A stretch of DNA of 38,927 nucleotides. It comes from Patescibacteria group bacterium. Its GTDB lineage: Bacteria; Patescibacteriota; Gracilibacteria; UBA1369; 2-02-FULL-48-14. The number at the start of each line of letters is the position of its first letter. Position 1 is the first letter of the stretch. Below, piece by piece: positions 8,377 to 17,156 of this stretch. The notes under the pieces are model-generated. The model was not told where the DNA came from. It did no database searches and saw nothing but the letters and a program-made list of their open reading frames with translations. Position numbers and translations under genes: made by a program. The stretch lies in contig JAHIVE010000005.1 in NCBI GenBank assembly GCA_018816805.1, positions 103,102-142,028 of the forward strand, read 5' to 3'.

Positions 8377-8404
8377 ATTATAGCAAAAAAACCAATAATG
8401 TCAA
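8377..8404 (-). promoter_or_regulatory. consensus extended -10 promoter for candidate RNA
   Basis: On the minus strand TTGACA (-35) and TATAAT (-10) are both perfect and 16 bp apart, with TGC directly before the -10 (extended -10). It lies 18 bp beyond the stop of the 1131-residue protein and points into the gene-free structured region, so it should drive that region and not a protein gene. Confidence 0.75.
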
Positions 8405-8421
8405 GCCTTAATTATTCCCGC

Positions 8422-11400
8422 CTAAATCAAACGGAAAGGATCTGGGAATGGTATTGTCTTACCTCCAATTTGTGCAGCAAAAGTATCAAGAAATTTTGCT
8501 TCTCCAATTTCTATAGCCAATTCACTAGCTAATGCATTTCCATATGTACGTGGGGTTGCACTAGGAGCATTGAAATATTGAGTAAACAATTTATCAATAT
8601 GTCCCTTTACAACATCTCCAAGAGTCATGTCAGTTGTAAGCAACTTATAATTTACATTTATCGGCAAAAACTGACTCTTCTTCATCCAATCTTCTATTAA
8701 TACATCACAAAGCTTACCCTCATAAGCCACAAAGTCAGCTAATCGAATCAATTTTTTCCTGTATTCAACAATATCAGTTGTATTATCTCTAATAACACCC
8801 ATTCTCTCCTCAACAGAGCTCTTAAACAGTTCAGGCCACCCCAAATCATGTCTAAACCATTCATTATGAACAATACCTGTATCATAAAGCCATCCATCAT
8901 CCCAAAATTTCTTCATAAATTCTTTATCTGCGTCATCAAATTCTTTTCTTTCACGCGCTTCAAGCTTGGCTCCCTCATCCAAAAATGCAATTTCAGGTGC
9001 CTCCTGATCTTGAGTTGAAAGCTTCCTCCACTCTTCAAAACTCTCAATCCGTCTCACATTCACAATATGCTGAGACCATTCTTTAGTATTCTCACTTGCA
9101 ACAACGCCATCCCAGTTCGTCAAAGACTTATTCCAATCGTCGGAAATTAAACGAGTAAATTTACTAATATAGAACCGATTATACCTCTCCGCCTCATCTC
9201 GAGTAGCGTCATTCTTACCATAATTCATTTTTTCGTAATAAACGTTCAAATAACTCTTCCAAATCCAAGGATTATTGAACAAAAAGTGGTGTTCAAACTC
9301 ATATTTTCCACTAAGCATTTCAACAAACTCAAACGAAGGAACTTCCCAAGCTTCATCATTATCAATCATATTCCTATTAATTTCCCTGTAAACCTCTCGC
9401 AATTGAGCAACATTCTGAGATTGACTTTGAAGTGCTTCAAACCTGGAAATGTCAGCTTCCCATTTAGCAAAAAGGTCATTAATTTCTCTTTCCGGATCTC
9501 GACCCGCTTGAGAAGTCAAAAGAGCATCATTAAGCTGCCTTCTCATTTGAGTTCTATAAAGCTCAACATAAGCTTCATATTGCTTAGCCAAACCTAGAGA
9601 CCACTGTAATTTATCAATTCGTTTGAATAATTTTTCCTGTTTATCGGAAAGCTCAGCTGCTTTTGGAGCAATTAAACCTCCAACAGATTGAATTTCACCC
9701 AATCTGTCATAAACAATTGTTGCTGTTTTTTTACCTGGGATATTGATTTCCCCAAAACCAAAAGTATTTTCTTCAGGTATTGTTCTACCCCATTTAGCCT
9801 GATATTCAATTGTGATCACCCGGCTACCATCGGCAGGAACGTATTCAGTCTTAGTAATATTGTATTTAACTCCCTCCAACAAATAATCAATATCTTTACC
9901 AACTTTTTCCATTACATAAGCATTTTCAGCACTCTTACGAACATCTGCAATTGTCTTGAATGTAGCCATATCTCCGGGTCTTCGTAGTTTCATTCCTTTT
10001 TTATTCCTTTCTGGCAAAGCATAAATTTCAAGATCAGAACTTGGAGTAAACAATGTAGCAACATCACTTTGTTTTTCCGCCGGCCTAATATACCAACCCC
10101 ACTCAGTTCCAACCCTCTCATACTTAACAGTTTGAGGTGCCGGTAGGGCAAATGCCTCATCAAACCTCTTTTTCATGGTAGGTTCAACGTAATTTATACA
10201 TTTTTGAGCATCTGCTTTATCAGAAATTGTAAATTTCCCACCTTCAACCTTATCAGTCAAAACATATTTGTCATTTTCTTGCTTAAATTCAAAAGGATAA
10301 CCATTTATATGCACCCACCCACCAGAGAAGGCCTCAACCGTCTCCAAACCGGTCACGCTGTGAGCTTTTAATACAGCTTCAATCTTGTTTTCAAGTTCCA
10401 AATCTTCCTTTCCTTTATATGGGTTCTCAGAGTATTCGGGCGAATTTCTATCAGTATAACCATTATCATCAACCTCAGTCGGTTCATGATCATTCGCCAT
10501 GCGAACTATCACATTAAACATCTGAAAATCTTTCCCTTGTCTTGCATAGTGGTCCTTAAAAAAGTTCAGACCTTCTTGAATAGCAGCTTTATCTTTTCTT
10601 TTTGGGTCAACATTGCATTTCTCGTGTGCAATCTGCAGCATTAACGCTTCAAGACCCTCATAAAGTCCGGCAGAATCAATTGCCCTGGCTTGTTCAGCAG
10701 TAATTTCACCTGCAGCGAACAAATCTTGTGGATCAATCTCCTTTTCTCCGGCCCTAAAAGCCGAATCGAATGCAGCGGCAACACTTGAAGCTTTTGCTTT
10801 ACCCAAATGCATCATTGCATCAAACGCATGTCTGCTTTTTGGATTCAATTTTTGAATTTCCGTTTTAAAGCGAGTCATTACCGGGTCATATTCAAAAGTA
10901 TTTGAATTAAATGCAACCCTGTCTAAAATTGTCCTTCCAGAAGGACTCAGTGCACCAACTAGCATATTTAATCCCCATGCTCCTCCAAGGCCCCAAAGGC
11001 CGGTTTTTATCCAACCACGCACATCATCACCAATAAAGTTCGAATCATAAATTGATTTTCCAACAATAAGTACCAATCCTAATCCAACAAGCGTAGTGAT
11101 TGGTTTTTCCTTTGCTGATTCCATCAAATTATCAAGTCCATCTTGCAAAGTAGATCCAACAATATCCTCTTTATATTCCTCAATATTTTCACTGACCCGT
11201 GAAAGCACTTCATATGGTTTCCTCAGATCTTCAGCAATTTCTTTTAACTGCTCATCTGCAATCTTAAATTCCTCACTTTCACGCGGCTCATTAAGAGCAG
11301 CAAGCATACGTAATTTCAAATTTGGCTTACTTGCCAAAGCAACCTCAACAGCTTCTTTGCGTCGATTACTATTTGCATCAGCCAAATCGGTTGGCGTAAG

Positions 11401-11817
11401 ACCATTTTTTATGAGTTCTTGAGCAACAAACGAAGCTGTATTCTTTGATTTCAAATAATTCTCAACCTCTTGTTTTAGAGAAACAATATCAATTTCAGGA
11501 GTTGGAGCTTCAGGCCGTTTTGCTGATTTTTTAGGTGCAGCTGCCGGTGCATCCACTTTCTCCTCTCTTTTTCTATCTCTTCTCAAATCAGCTTTATATT
11601 CTTCCAAAGCTTTATCAAAACTCTTGAGTGGATATTTTTTCTTCCAGTCACTTTTAATATCTTTTAAATGTTCCTCATCAATAGGATTCATAGCTTCACC
11701 CTTCTCTCTTTTTTGTCGAATTTCTCGCTCTGCTTCAACATAATCCTGCAAATAATCATTTGCATCTTTTTCACGTTCTTCCTTCCGGCTAAGTTCTTCT
11801 CTGTTGTCTTTTACCAT
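8422..11817 (-). CDS. large hypothetical membrane protein, 1131 residues
   Basis: I do not recognise this protein. Residues 1 to about 115 are highly charged and coiled-coil-like (Lys, Arg, Glu, with an Ala/Pro-rich linker near 90-110). Two hydrophobic stretches follow near residues 239-260 (ITTLVGLGLVLIVGKSIY) and 270-292 (TGLWGLGGAWGLNMLVGAL), a probable membrane hairpin. The remaining 830 residues are soluble-looking and rich in Trp and Tyr, without a motif I can name. There is no cleavable signal peptide, so the N-terminal and C-terminal parts may both face the cytoplasm. It is monocistronic behind its own promoter. Such very large orphan proteins are common in CPR genomes; no function can be given. 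Confidence 0.85.
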   Translation of the reverse strand: MVKDNREELSRKEEREKDANDYLQDYVEAEREIRQKREKGEAMNPIDEEHLKDIKSDWKKKYPLKSFDKALEEYKADLRRDRKREEKVDAPAAAPKKSAKRPEAPTPEIDIVSLKQEVENYLKSKNTASFVAQELIKNGLTPTDLADANSNRRKEAVEVALASKPNLKLRMLAALNEPRESEEFKIADEQLKEIAEDLRKPYEVLSRVSENIEEYKEDIVGSTLQDGLDNLMESAKEKPITTLVGLGLVLIVGKSIYDSNFIGDDVRGWIKTGLWGLGGAWGLNMLVGALSPSGRTILDRVAFNSNTFEYDPVMTRFKTEIQKLNPKSRHAFDAMMHLGKAKASSVAAAFDSAFRAGEKEIDPQDLFAAGEITAEQARAIDSAGLYEGLEALMLQIAHEKCNVDPKRKDKAAIQEGLNFFKDHYARQGKDFQMFNVIVRMANDHEPTEVDDNGYTDRNSPEYSENPYKGKEDLELENKIEAVLKAHSVTGLETVEAFSGGWVHINGYPFEFKQENDKYVLTDKVEGGKFTISDKADAQKCINYVEPTMKKRFDEAFALPAPQTVKYERVGTEWGWYIRPAEKQSDVATLFTPSSDLEIYALPERNKKGMKLRRPGDMATFKTIADVRKSAENAYVMEKVGKDIDYLLEGVKYNITKTEYVPADGSRVITIEYQAKWGRTIPEENTFGFGEINIPGKKTATIVYDRLGEIQSVGGLIAPKAAELSDKQEKLFKRIDKLQWSLGLAKQYEAYVELYRTQMRRQLNDALLTSQAGRDPEREINDLFAKWEADISRFEALQSQSQNVAQLREVYREINRNMIDNDEAWEVPSFEFVEMLSGKYEFEHHFLFNNPWIWKSYLNVYYEKMNYGKNDATRDEAERYNRFYISKFTRLISDDWNKSLTNWDGVVASENTKEWSQHIVNVRRIESFEEWRKLSTQDQEAPEIAFLDEGAKLEARERKEFDDADKEFMKKFWDDGWLYDTGIVHNEWFRHDLGWPELFKSSVEERMGVIRDNTTDIVEYRKKLIRLADFVAYEGKLCDVLIEDWMKKSQFLPINVNYKLLTTDMTLGDVVKGHIDKLFTQYFNAPSATPRTYGNALASELAIEIGEAKFLDTFAAQIGGKTIPFPDPFRLI

Positions 11818-11841
11818 TTGTGAGATTTTTTAAATCTTATA

Positions 11842-11870
11842 ATTATAGCAAAAAAGAGAAAAAATTGCAA
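11842..11870 (-). promoter_or_regulatory. promoter of the 1131-residue protein gene
   Basis: On the minus strand TTGCAA and TATAAT are 17 bp apart with an extended -10 TGC. The block TTTTTTGCTATAAT is identical to those at 8377 and 35982. The -10 ends 25 bp before the start codon. Confidence 0.65.
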
Positions 11871-11917
11871 TAGTCTGCTCCTTGATTTACACTGGTGCGG
11901 AAAAATAACCATTATTC

Positions 11918-13198
11918 ATGAAAGTTCAAAAAGAAATTCTTCCTAAATCTGAAGTAAAATTAACCGTCGAAATAGACGAAAAAGGTCTTGAAGAATACAA
12001 AAAAAAGGCTGTCGAAGCTCTTCAAAATGAAGTAAAAGTTGATGGCTTCAGGAAAGGAAAGATTCCAATGGACGTACTAATTGCAAAAGTTGGGGAACAA
12101 GCCTTTATGAGTACAGTAATCGACTTCGCTCTTCAAGAAACATACGAAAAAGCGGTACATAAAGAAAAAATTCACCCTGTTGCATATCCAAAAATCAATA
12201 TTGTTTCAGACAAACCACTTAAATATGAAGCAACTGTCGCAGTTCTGCCGGAAGTCGAACTGAAAAAAGGTTATGAGAAAATCAAAATAGAAAAACCAAA
12301 ACTAGAAGTTAAAGAGGAAGAAATTAAAGATGTACTAGAAAACCTCAAAACCAGATCAAAAAAATGGAAAGATGTTGAAAGAGAAGCCAAAAAAGGAGAT
12401 CGCGTTGAAGTGGATTTTGACGGGTTTGACACAGAGGGAGTGCCTCTAGAAGGAACATCAAGCAAAAATCATCCAGTAGTTTTAGGCGAAAACACGCTCA
12501 TTCCTGGTTTTGAAGAAGAAATTGTTGGTATGAAAAAAGAGGAAGAAAAGGATTTTAACATAACGTTCCCATCTGATTACCACGCAAAACATTTTCAAAG
12601 CAAAAAAGTGAAATTTAAAGTTAAACTTAACCGCATTGAAGAAGGGGAAGAACACAAAATTGATGACGAATTTGCAGCCGAATTAACAGGTGGCAAACAT
12701 AAAGATCTTAAATCCCTAAAGGAAGAAATTAAAGAAGAGTTAACGCATCAAAAGGAACATGATGTAACGACGAAAGCTGAAAATGATTTCTTGGAAAAAC
12801 TTGTAGACTTCGTAAAAGTTGATCTACCTGAGGCTTTAGTGGACCGTGAAAAAGAATATCTAAAAAAGCGAATAGAATCGGATTTAGAGAAACGAGGCAT
12901 CAATTGGGATGATTACGAAAAGATGATGGCAGAAAAAAAGAAAGATTTGAATAAGGAAATGGCAGAGCAGGCAAAAAAACAAATTTTGATACGCCTTGGT
13001 CTAGAAAAAATTTATGAAGAGGAAAAAGTAGAAGTTTCAAAAGATGACATAGAAGGAGAAATCAAGCATATGCTTTCACATTATCCAAAAGAATACGAAC
13101 CAGTTGTACGGGAACAATACAAGGAAGGCACTGAAGGCAGATACCAACTAGAAACCGGACTTAAACTTAAAAAATTAGTGAAAAAATTCACAAAATAA
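11918..13198 (+). CDS. tig: trigger factor, ribosome-bound chaperone and prolyl isomerase
   Basis: A 426-residue trigger factor that meets nascent chains at the ribosome exit tunnel. Residues 1 to about 145 form the ribosome-binding domain, with the signature DGFRKGKIPMDVL (about residues 41-53) that contacts L23. Residues about 150-240 form the FKBP-like prolyl isomerase domain (GDRVEVDFDGF, NTLIPGFEEEIVGMKKEEEKDFNITFP), and the rest is the charged helical chaperone domain. The length is normal for the family. It starts at ATG without a Shine-Dalgarno and ends 31 bp before a strong intrinsic terminator, so it is probably transcribed alone. Confidence 0.95.
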   Translation: MKVQKEILPKSEVKLTVEIDEKGLEEYKKKAVEALQNEVKVDGFRKGKIPMDVLIAKVGEQAFMSTVIDFALQETYEKAVHKEKIHPVAYPKINIVSDKPLKYEATVAVLPEVELKKGYEKIKIEKPKLEVKEEEIKDVLENLKTRSKKWKDVEREAKKGDRVEVDFDGFDTEGVPLEGTSSKNHPVVLGENTLIPGFEEEIVGMKKEEEKDFNITFPSDYHAKHFQSKKVKFKVKLNRIEEGEEHKIDDEFAAELTGGKHKDLKSLKEEIKEELTHQKEHDVTTKAENDFLEKLVDFVKVDLPEALVDREKEYLKKRIESDLEKRGINWDDYEKMMAEKKKDLNKEMAEQAKKQILIRLGLEKIYEEEKVEVSKDDIEGEIKHMLSHYPKEYEPVVREQYKEGTEGRYQLETGLKLKKLVKKFTK

Positions 13199-13229
13199 GA
13201 GAATTCAGTTGACAGATAAATCTAAAATT

Positions 13230-13251
13230 GCGCAGCTTCCTGCGCTTTTTT
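13230..13251 (+). terminator. intrinsic terminator after tig
   Basis: A perfect six-base stem GCGCAG/CTGCGC with a CTTC tetraloop is followed by six T. It ends the trigger factor transcript. From here to about 13460 the DNA is extremely A/T-rich and holds nothing else I can support. Confidence 0.93.
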
Positions 13252-13460
13252 AGTAAAAATAAATAAAAAAATATAAAAAACAGATACAATTACGAATAAA
13301 AATATTATTCATGAAACGTAAGATTCACACATTAAGAATAAAAAATATGTTCATAAAAACACTTAAAAATAAGCCAAAATCTAAGAAAAAATATTCAAAA
13401 ACTTGCCTTCATAAATAAAAAAATATACATTTGATCGCGGATTGGATAAATAATGTATAC

Positions 13461-14021
13461 ATGTTAAAACAATTATTCACTTCAAATGCGCGCGTAAAAC
13501 TGATGACTCTTTTTTTGATAAATCCGGAAAAAGAATACTTTGTACGTGAGCTCACTCGAATGCTTGATGAACAAATTAATTCAGTAAGAAGAGAATTAGA
13601 TAATCTAAAAAATATTGGTCTCCTAAAAACACACACAAAAAACCGAAAAAAATTCTACACAGTGAATAAAAACTTCACATTTTATTCGGAATTAAGATCA
13701 ATAATTGTAAAATCCAACAATTCCAGCGAAAGCCTTATAAAAAATATCGCAAAAATGGGATCTTTGGATTTTTTACTTATCTCAGGAGTATTTATGAACA
13801 AGGATTCACAAGTGGATTTGCTTGCAGTAGGTGAGGTGGACAAAGAAAAATTAAAAAAATATTTGGACACATTGGAGACACATAGATCAATTAGATTCAG
13901 CACACTAAGCACCGAAGACTTTATTTACAGGTTAAAATGTAGAGATAAATTCACTCTGGACTTAATACAAGACCCTGACAATCTAATTGGAGTCAATAAA
14001 TTAGAAAAACATCTCAAGTGA
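13461..14021 (+). CDS. winged-helix transcriptional regulator with nucleotidyltransferase-like C-terminus
   Basis: A 186-residue DNA-binding protein. The N-terminal half (MLKQLFTSNARVKLMTLFL, then EYFVRELTRMLDEQINSVRR) is a winged helix-turn-helix of the ArsR-like type. The C-terminal half (SLDFLLISGVFMNKDSQVDL) resembles the degenerate nucleotidyltransferase fold found in a family of small regulators common in CPR genomes. I chose the ATG at 13461 because homologous proteins begin at this MLKxLF sequence; a TTG 30 bp upstream is possible but adds no recognisable sequence. The region before it is strongly A/T-rich with no clear promoter. Target genes are unknown; the next gene, rplS, has its own promoter. 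Confidence 0.72.
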   Translation: MLKQLFTSNARVKLMTLFLINPEKEYFVRELTRMLDEQINSVRRELDNLKNIGLLKTHTKNRKKFYTVNKNFTFYSELRSIIVKSNNSSESLIKNIAKMGSLDFLLISGVFMNKDSQVDLLAVGEVDKEKLKKYLDTLETHRSIRFSTLSTEDFIYRLKCRDKFTLDLIQDPDNLIGVNKLEKHLK

Positions 14022-14028
14022 ATTGCTC

Positions 14029-14057
14029 TTGCAAAAAACTAAATGCATCCGTATATT
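14029..14057 (+). promoter_or_regulatory. promoter of rplS
   Basis: TTGCAA and TATATT are 17 bp apart, and the -10 element ends 21 bp before the L19 start codon. It starts 7 bp after the preceding stop. Confidence 0.55.
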
Positions 14058-14078
14058 CGTAAAGCTTAATTTTCAAGA

Positions 14079-14600
14079 ATGTCACAGGAAATACTAAATC
14101 ACGTTTCATCCGGATCGGTTAAAAAAGTGCCTGATCTAAAACCGGGTTACGCTGTCAAAATTTACCAAAAGATAACTGAAGGTGATAAAGTTCGCACTCA
14201 GATATTTCAAGGCTTGGTAATTAAAGTAAGCGCAGGGGAGGGAATAAATAAAACTTTTACGGTCAGAAAAATTGTTGAGGGTGTAGGAGTTGAAAAACTT
14301 TTCCCATTTTATTCCCCAAATATTGAAAAAGTTGAACTAATTAAAAAAGGAAAAGTACGAAGATCAAAACTCTACTATATGCGTGACCGTAGCGGTAAAT
14401 CAGCTCGCTTGCGTGACCAACTATTTAGAGATTTTGAAATGATGGAGCCAGAATTAGAACCTGTAGCTGAGGAAGAAGCAGAAACTCCAGCAGTTGAACC
14501 AGAAGCACAAACTGAAGAAACTCCAGATGAAGTAACTTCATCTGAAGAAACTTCAGCACCAGTAGAAGAGGAACCAAAAGACGAAAAAGAAGACAAGTAA
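14079..14600 (+). CDS. rplS: 50S ribosomal protein L19 with acidic C-terminal tail
   Basis: L19 sits at the interface of the two ribosomal subunits. Residues 1 to about 114 are a standard L19 (VPDLKPGYAVKIYQKI, QIFQGLVIKVSAGEGINKTFTVRKI, GVGVEKLFPFYSPNIEKVEL, KGKVRRSKLYYMRDRSGKSAR). After this the protein continues for about 59 residues of Glu/Pro/Thr/Ala-rich, strongly acidic sequence, whereas bacterial L19 usually stops near residue 115-120. The tail is in frame and free of stops. It opens a plus-strand run with rnhB and csaB. Confidence 0.95.
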   Translation: MSQEILNHVSSGSVKKVPDLKPGYAVKIYQKITEGDKVRTQIFQGLVIKVSAGEGINKTFTVRKIVEGVGVEKLFPFYSPNIEKVELIKKGKVRRSKLYYMRDRSGKSARLRDQLFRDFEMMEPELEPVAEEEAETPAVEPEAQTEETPDEVTSSEETSAPVEEEPKDEKEDK

Positions 14601-14657
14601 AGCCAAAATAAGAACGTTTCATTAGGGTACATATTTCTAGCTTGCTATATTTTTGGC

Positions 14658-15248
14658 ATGAATTTGCCAAAAGGTATTATTGCAGGTTTGGATGAAGCGG
14701 GAAGGGGTTCATGGGCCGGCCCGGTTGTTGCCGCAGCCGTAATTATTCCCAAAGGATTGAGGCTACCAGGACTAGCAGATTCAAAAAAACTTACACCTGA
14801 AAAAAGAGAGCAACTTTACTCACAAATAACATCCAAATGCCACTTTGGGCTTGGAATCATCCCACATGACTTTATAGACAGCCACGGCCTACTTCATGCA
14901 ACCTTTAAAGCTTTTGAAATTGCAGTGAACGAATTAAAACTTAAACCTGATCACCTGTTAATTGATGGAAGAGATAGATTCAAATTTGTAGTCCCACATA
15001 CCTCAATAATCAAAGGCGACCAAAAAATAAAAGCAATTTCAGCAGCCTCAATAGTTGCAAAAGTCGCAAGAGACAAACTTATGCTAAAATATGATCAAAG
15101 CTACCCAGGATACGGATTCGCAGAACATAAAGGTTATGGAACTAGTCAGCATCTAAACGCAATTGTTAACATGGGTGTCCTACCCATTCACAGGCAAAGC
15201 TATGAACCGCTAATGAAAATCAAATGGTCGCAACAAACATTCTTATAG
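14658..15248 (+). CDS. rnhB: ribonuclease HII
   Basis: Cuts the RNA strand of RNA-DNA hybrids and nicks at single ribonucleotides in DNA. The 196-residue protein begins almost at its catalytic motif, GLDEAGRGSWAGPVVAAAV (Asp and Glu near residues 12-13), and has LIDGRDRF with the next aspartate, IKGDQKIKAISAASIVAKVARD and YPGYGFAEHKGYGTSQH, all standard for RNase HII. The last 25 bp overlap the start of csaB in another frame. No Shine-Dalgarno precedes the ATG. Confidence 0.95.
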   Translation: MNLPKGIIAGLDEAGRGSWAGPVVAAAVIIPKGLRLPGLADSKKLTPEKREQLYSQITSKCHFGLGIIPHDFIDSHGLLHATFKAFEIAVNELKLKPDHLLIDGRDRFKFVVPHTSIIKGDQKIKAISAASIVAKVARDKLMLKYDQSYPGYGFAEHKGYGTSQHLNAIVNMGVLPIHRQSYEPLMKIKWSQQTFL

Positions 15249-16279
15249 TCGGAAATTATGGTGCCGGAAACCTGGGAGACGACGCAATTTTTGGAGGAAT
15301 TGTCGAAGAACTGAAAAAAATTGGTTTTCAAGGGGAAATTTCATTAACTCACGGAGGTTTCAATTCAAGTGAAGACCTATATAAGGGGTACAAAAAAGTC
15401 GCGTTCGCACCTACTGGGATACGCAGCCACCTTAAAAAAACAAGAAATGAGGCAAAAAATGCAATAAAAGAAGCAGATCTAATAATTATTGGAGGAGGAG
15501 GCCTTTTCATAGACACGGAATCAATAAAAGCACCCATAATTTGGGGTAAACACGCAAAACTTTGCAAGAAGCTTAAAAAACCATATATCTGTTACGGGCA
15601 AAGCGTAGGGCCACTTTCATCTAAATTTTCCAAAAAAATTACTTTTTTCACTTTTGCAAACGCAAGAGGCATTCATTTAAGAGACGAAAATTCCAAAGAA
15701 ATTCTAAAAAAAATGGGCATAAAAAACGAAATAATAGTGGGAACAGACCCTGCTTTATCTTATCTGGAAACAATTAAGTCTAACCACAAAAAAGAGCCAA
15801 TTTTGGCAGTATCATTGCGTATTTGGAAAAATAAGGTCCAATGGAGCGACTTAATCAAGGAAATAAATACTTTTGCATATTCAAACAAGTTAAAACCAAA
15901 GCTGATTGCAATGGATATTCGCAATCAAAAAGAATTAGAAAAACTGAAAAACACTCATATACCTCTATTTATTCCAAAAAGTGTACAAGAAGCATACGAA
16001 TTCTTCAAAAAATCATCTCTTGCATGCACAATGCGCCTTCACGCAGGAATCTTTTCAATATCCGCTCATACTCCTACCGTCGCCTTATCATACTCTCATA
16101 AGGTGGCCTCTCTTTTAAAAAATATGAAAACTGAAGATGGAGTAGCAGTGCAACAAATGTCAGGAAAGCTCGACTTAACAAACAAACTACAAAGCGTAAT
16201 GCACAAAACTCCAAAACCCAAACTCACTACAGAGAAAAACCTAAGTTTTCTAAAAAAGGCAATTGACCCTCTGGGATAG
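15224..16279 (+). CDS. csaB: polysaccharide pyruvyl transferase, CsaB type
   Basis: CsaB adds ketal-linked pyruvate to secondary cell wall polysaccharide; this modification is what SLH domains bind. The 351 residues begin NILIVGNYGAGNLGDDAIF, the family's N-terminal motif, continue with ADLIIIGGGGLF and YICYGQSVGPLSS, and end with the conserved TMRLHAGIFSISAHTPTVALSYSHKVASLL. The start lies inside rnhB (25-bp overlap); starting later would remove the glycine-rich N-terminal motif. The 3' end overlaps the convergent PfkB-type gene by 53 bp, with no terminator between. An SLH-domain protein is present at 32042-34243, which supports the role. Confidence 0.88.
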   Translation: MVATNILIVGNYGAGNLGDDAIFGGIVEELKKIGFQGEISLTHGGFNSSEDLYKGYKKVAFAPTGIRSHLKKTRNEAKNAIKEADLIIIGGGGLFIDTESIKAPIIWGKHAKLCKKLKKPYICYGQSVGPLSSKFSKKITFFTFANARGIHLRDENSKEILKKMGIKNEIIVGTDPALSYLETIKSNHKKEPILAVSLRIWKNKVQWSDLIKEINTFAYSNKLKPKLIAMDIRNQKELEKLKNTHIPLFIPKSVQEAYEFFKKSSLACTMRLHAGIFSISAHTPTVALSYSHKVASLLKNMKTEDGVAVQQMSGKLDLTNKLQSVMHKTPKPKLTTEKNLSFLKKAIDPLG

Positions 16280-17156
16280 AATATCCCTGTGTTTGTTTAT
16301 TCATAACTGAGGCAGCGCCCAAAATAGCCCCCATTTTAGCCGAATCCTCGGTCGAAAGCCCCTTAGATAGTCCGGCAATAACCCCAGCGCGAAAAGCGTC
16401 TCCAGCACCAGTAGGATCAGCTACTTTTTCAACAGGAACTGCTGGCACAACAACCGTGTTAGCCTTTTCAAAAATATTTGCACCTTGAGACCCCTTCGTC
16501 AAAAAAATCACCGAAACTTTTGATTGAATGGCTTCATAATCTAGCCCACTAATTGAAGTAATTAGCTCCCACTCATAATTATTAACAAACAAACCATCAG
16601 TCTTGTCCAAGATATCCAAAATTTCATCTTTTGAAAAACTGTGAATTTGTTGTCCTGGGTCAAAATAAACCTTCAATCCATTTTCCCAGCCTTGAGAGAT
16701 AGCAGAAATCATAACATCATGATTTTCTGGACCCACCAAAATGATATCACCGGACTCTGCAACTTCAGGTAATGCAAAAACATTTTCATGCGTTGAAATC
16801 ACTCCAGGTGAAAAAAATGCAATTTGATTCTCATCAAGATCAGTCAACAAATGAGCATTCGCAGTTGGACCAGGAAGTTGCTTCAAAAAATCCGTATTCA
16901 TGCCGGCATCACGCAGTGAATTCATATATTGGTCACCATCTTCACCAATAACAGTTAAAATATAAGCTTTTACACCCAAAAGACTCAATCCATACGCAAT
17001 ATTTCCGCATGTTCCCCCAAGAAAAGTCTCTTCATTTTCAACAAAAAAAGAAACAGATAATTTTTGAACATGTTCAGCTTTAATGACATCTGAAAATCTC
17101 CCATTAAATTGACCTGCATGATCAAAAGCCAGCGAGCCTACTAAAAAGATTTTCAT
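16227..17156 (-). CDS. PfkB-family kinase, probable adenosine kinase
   Basis: A 309-residue ribokinase-fold enzyme. The N-terminus (MKIFLVGSLAFDHAGQFNGR, with HVQKLSVSFFV and GGTCGNIAYGLSLLG) closely follows the actinobacterial-type adenosine kinase pattern (GSIATDH...FPGRFS...HKVSLSFLV...GG.AGN.A). The second signature DPTGAGDAFRAGV holds the catalytic aspartate and anion hole. The likely reaction is adenosine to AMP, a salvage step useful in an organism with limited purine synthesis; other PfkB substrates cannot be excluded. Its ATG overlaps the rmlA stop by 4 bp (ATGA), making it the last gene of the infB-rmlB-rmlA run, and its 3' end overlaps csaB by 53 bp. Confidence 0.82.
   Translation of the reverse strand: MKIFLVGSLAFDHAGQFNGRFSDVIKAEHVQKLSVSFFVENEETFLGGTCGNIAYGLSLLGVKAYILTVIGEDGDQYMNSLRDAGMNTDFLKQLPGPTANAHLLTDLDENQIAFFSPGVISTHENVFALPEVAESGDIILVGPENHDVMISAISQGWENGLKVYFDPGQQIHSFSKDEILDILDKTDGLFVNNYEWELITSISGLDYEAIQSKVSVIFLTKGSQGANIFEKANTVVVPAVPVEKVADPTGAGDAFRAGVIAGLSKGLSTEDSAKMGAILGAASVMNKQTQGYSIPEGQLPFLENLGFSL

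Noticed and set aside
13311..13418. A 35-residue Lys-rich frame between tig and the regulator
   Set aside because: Lies in very A/T-rich DNA where Lys codons arise by chance; no promoter, ribosome-binding site or recognisable small ribosomal protein motif.
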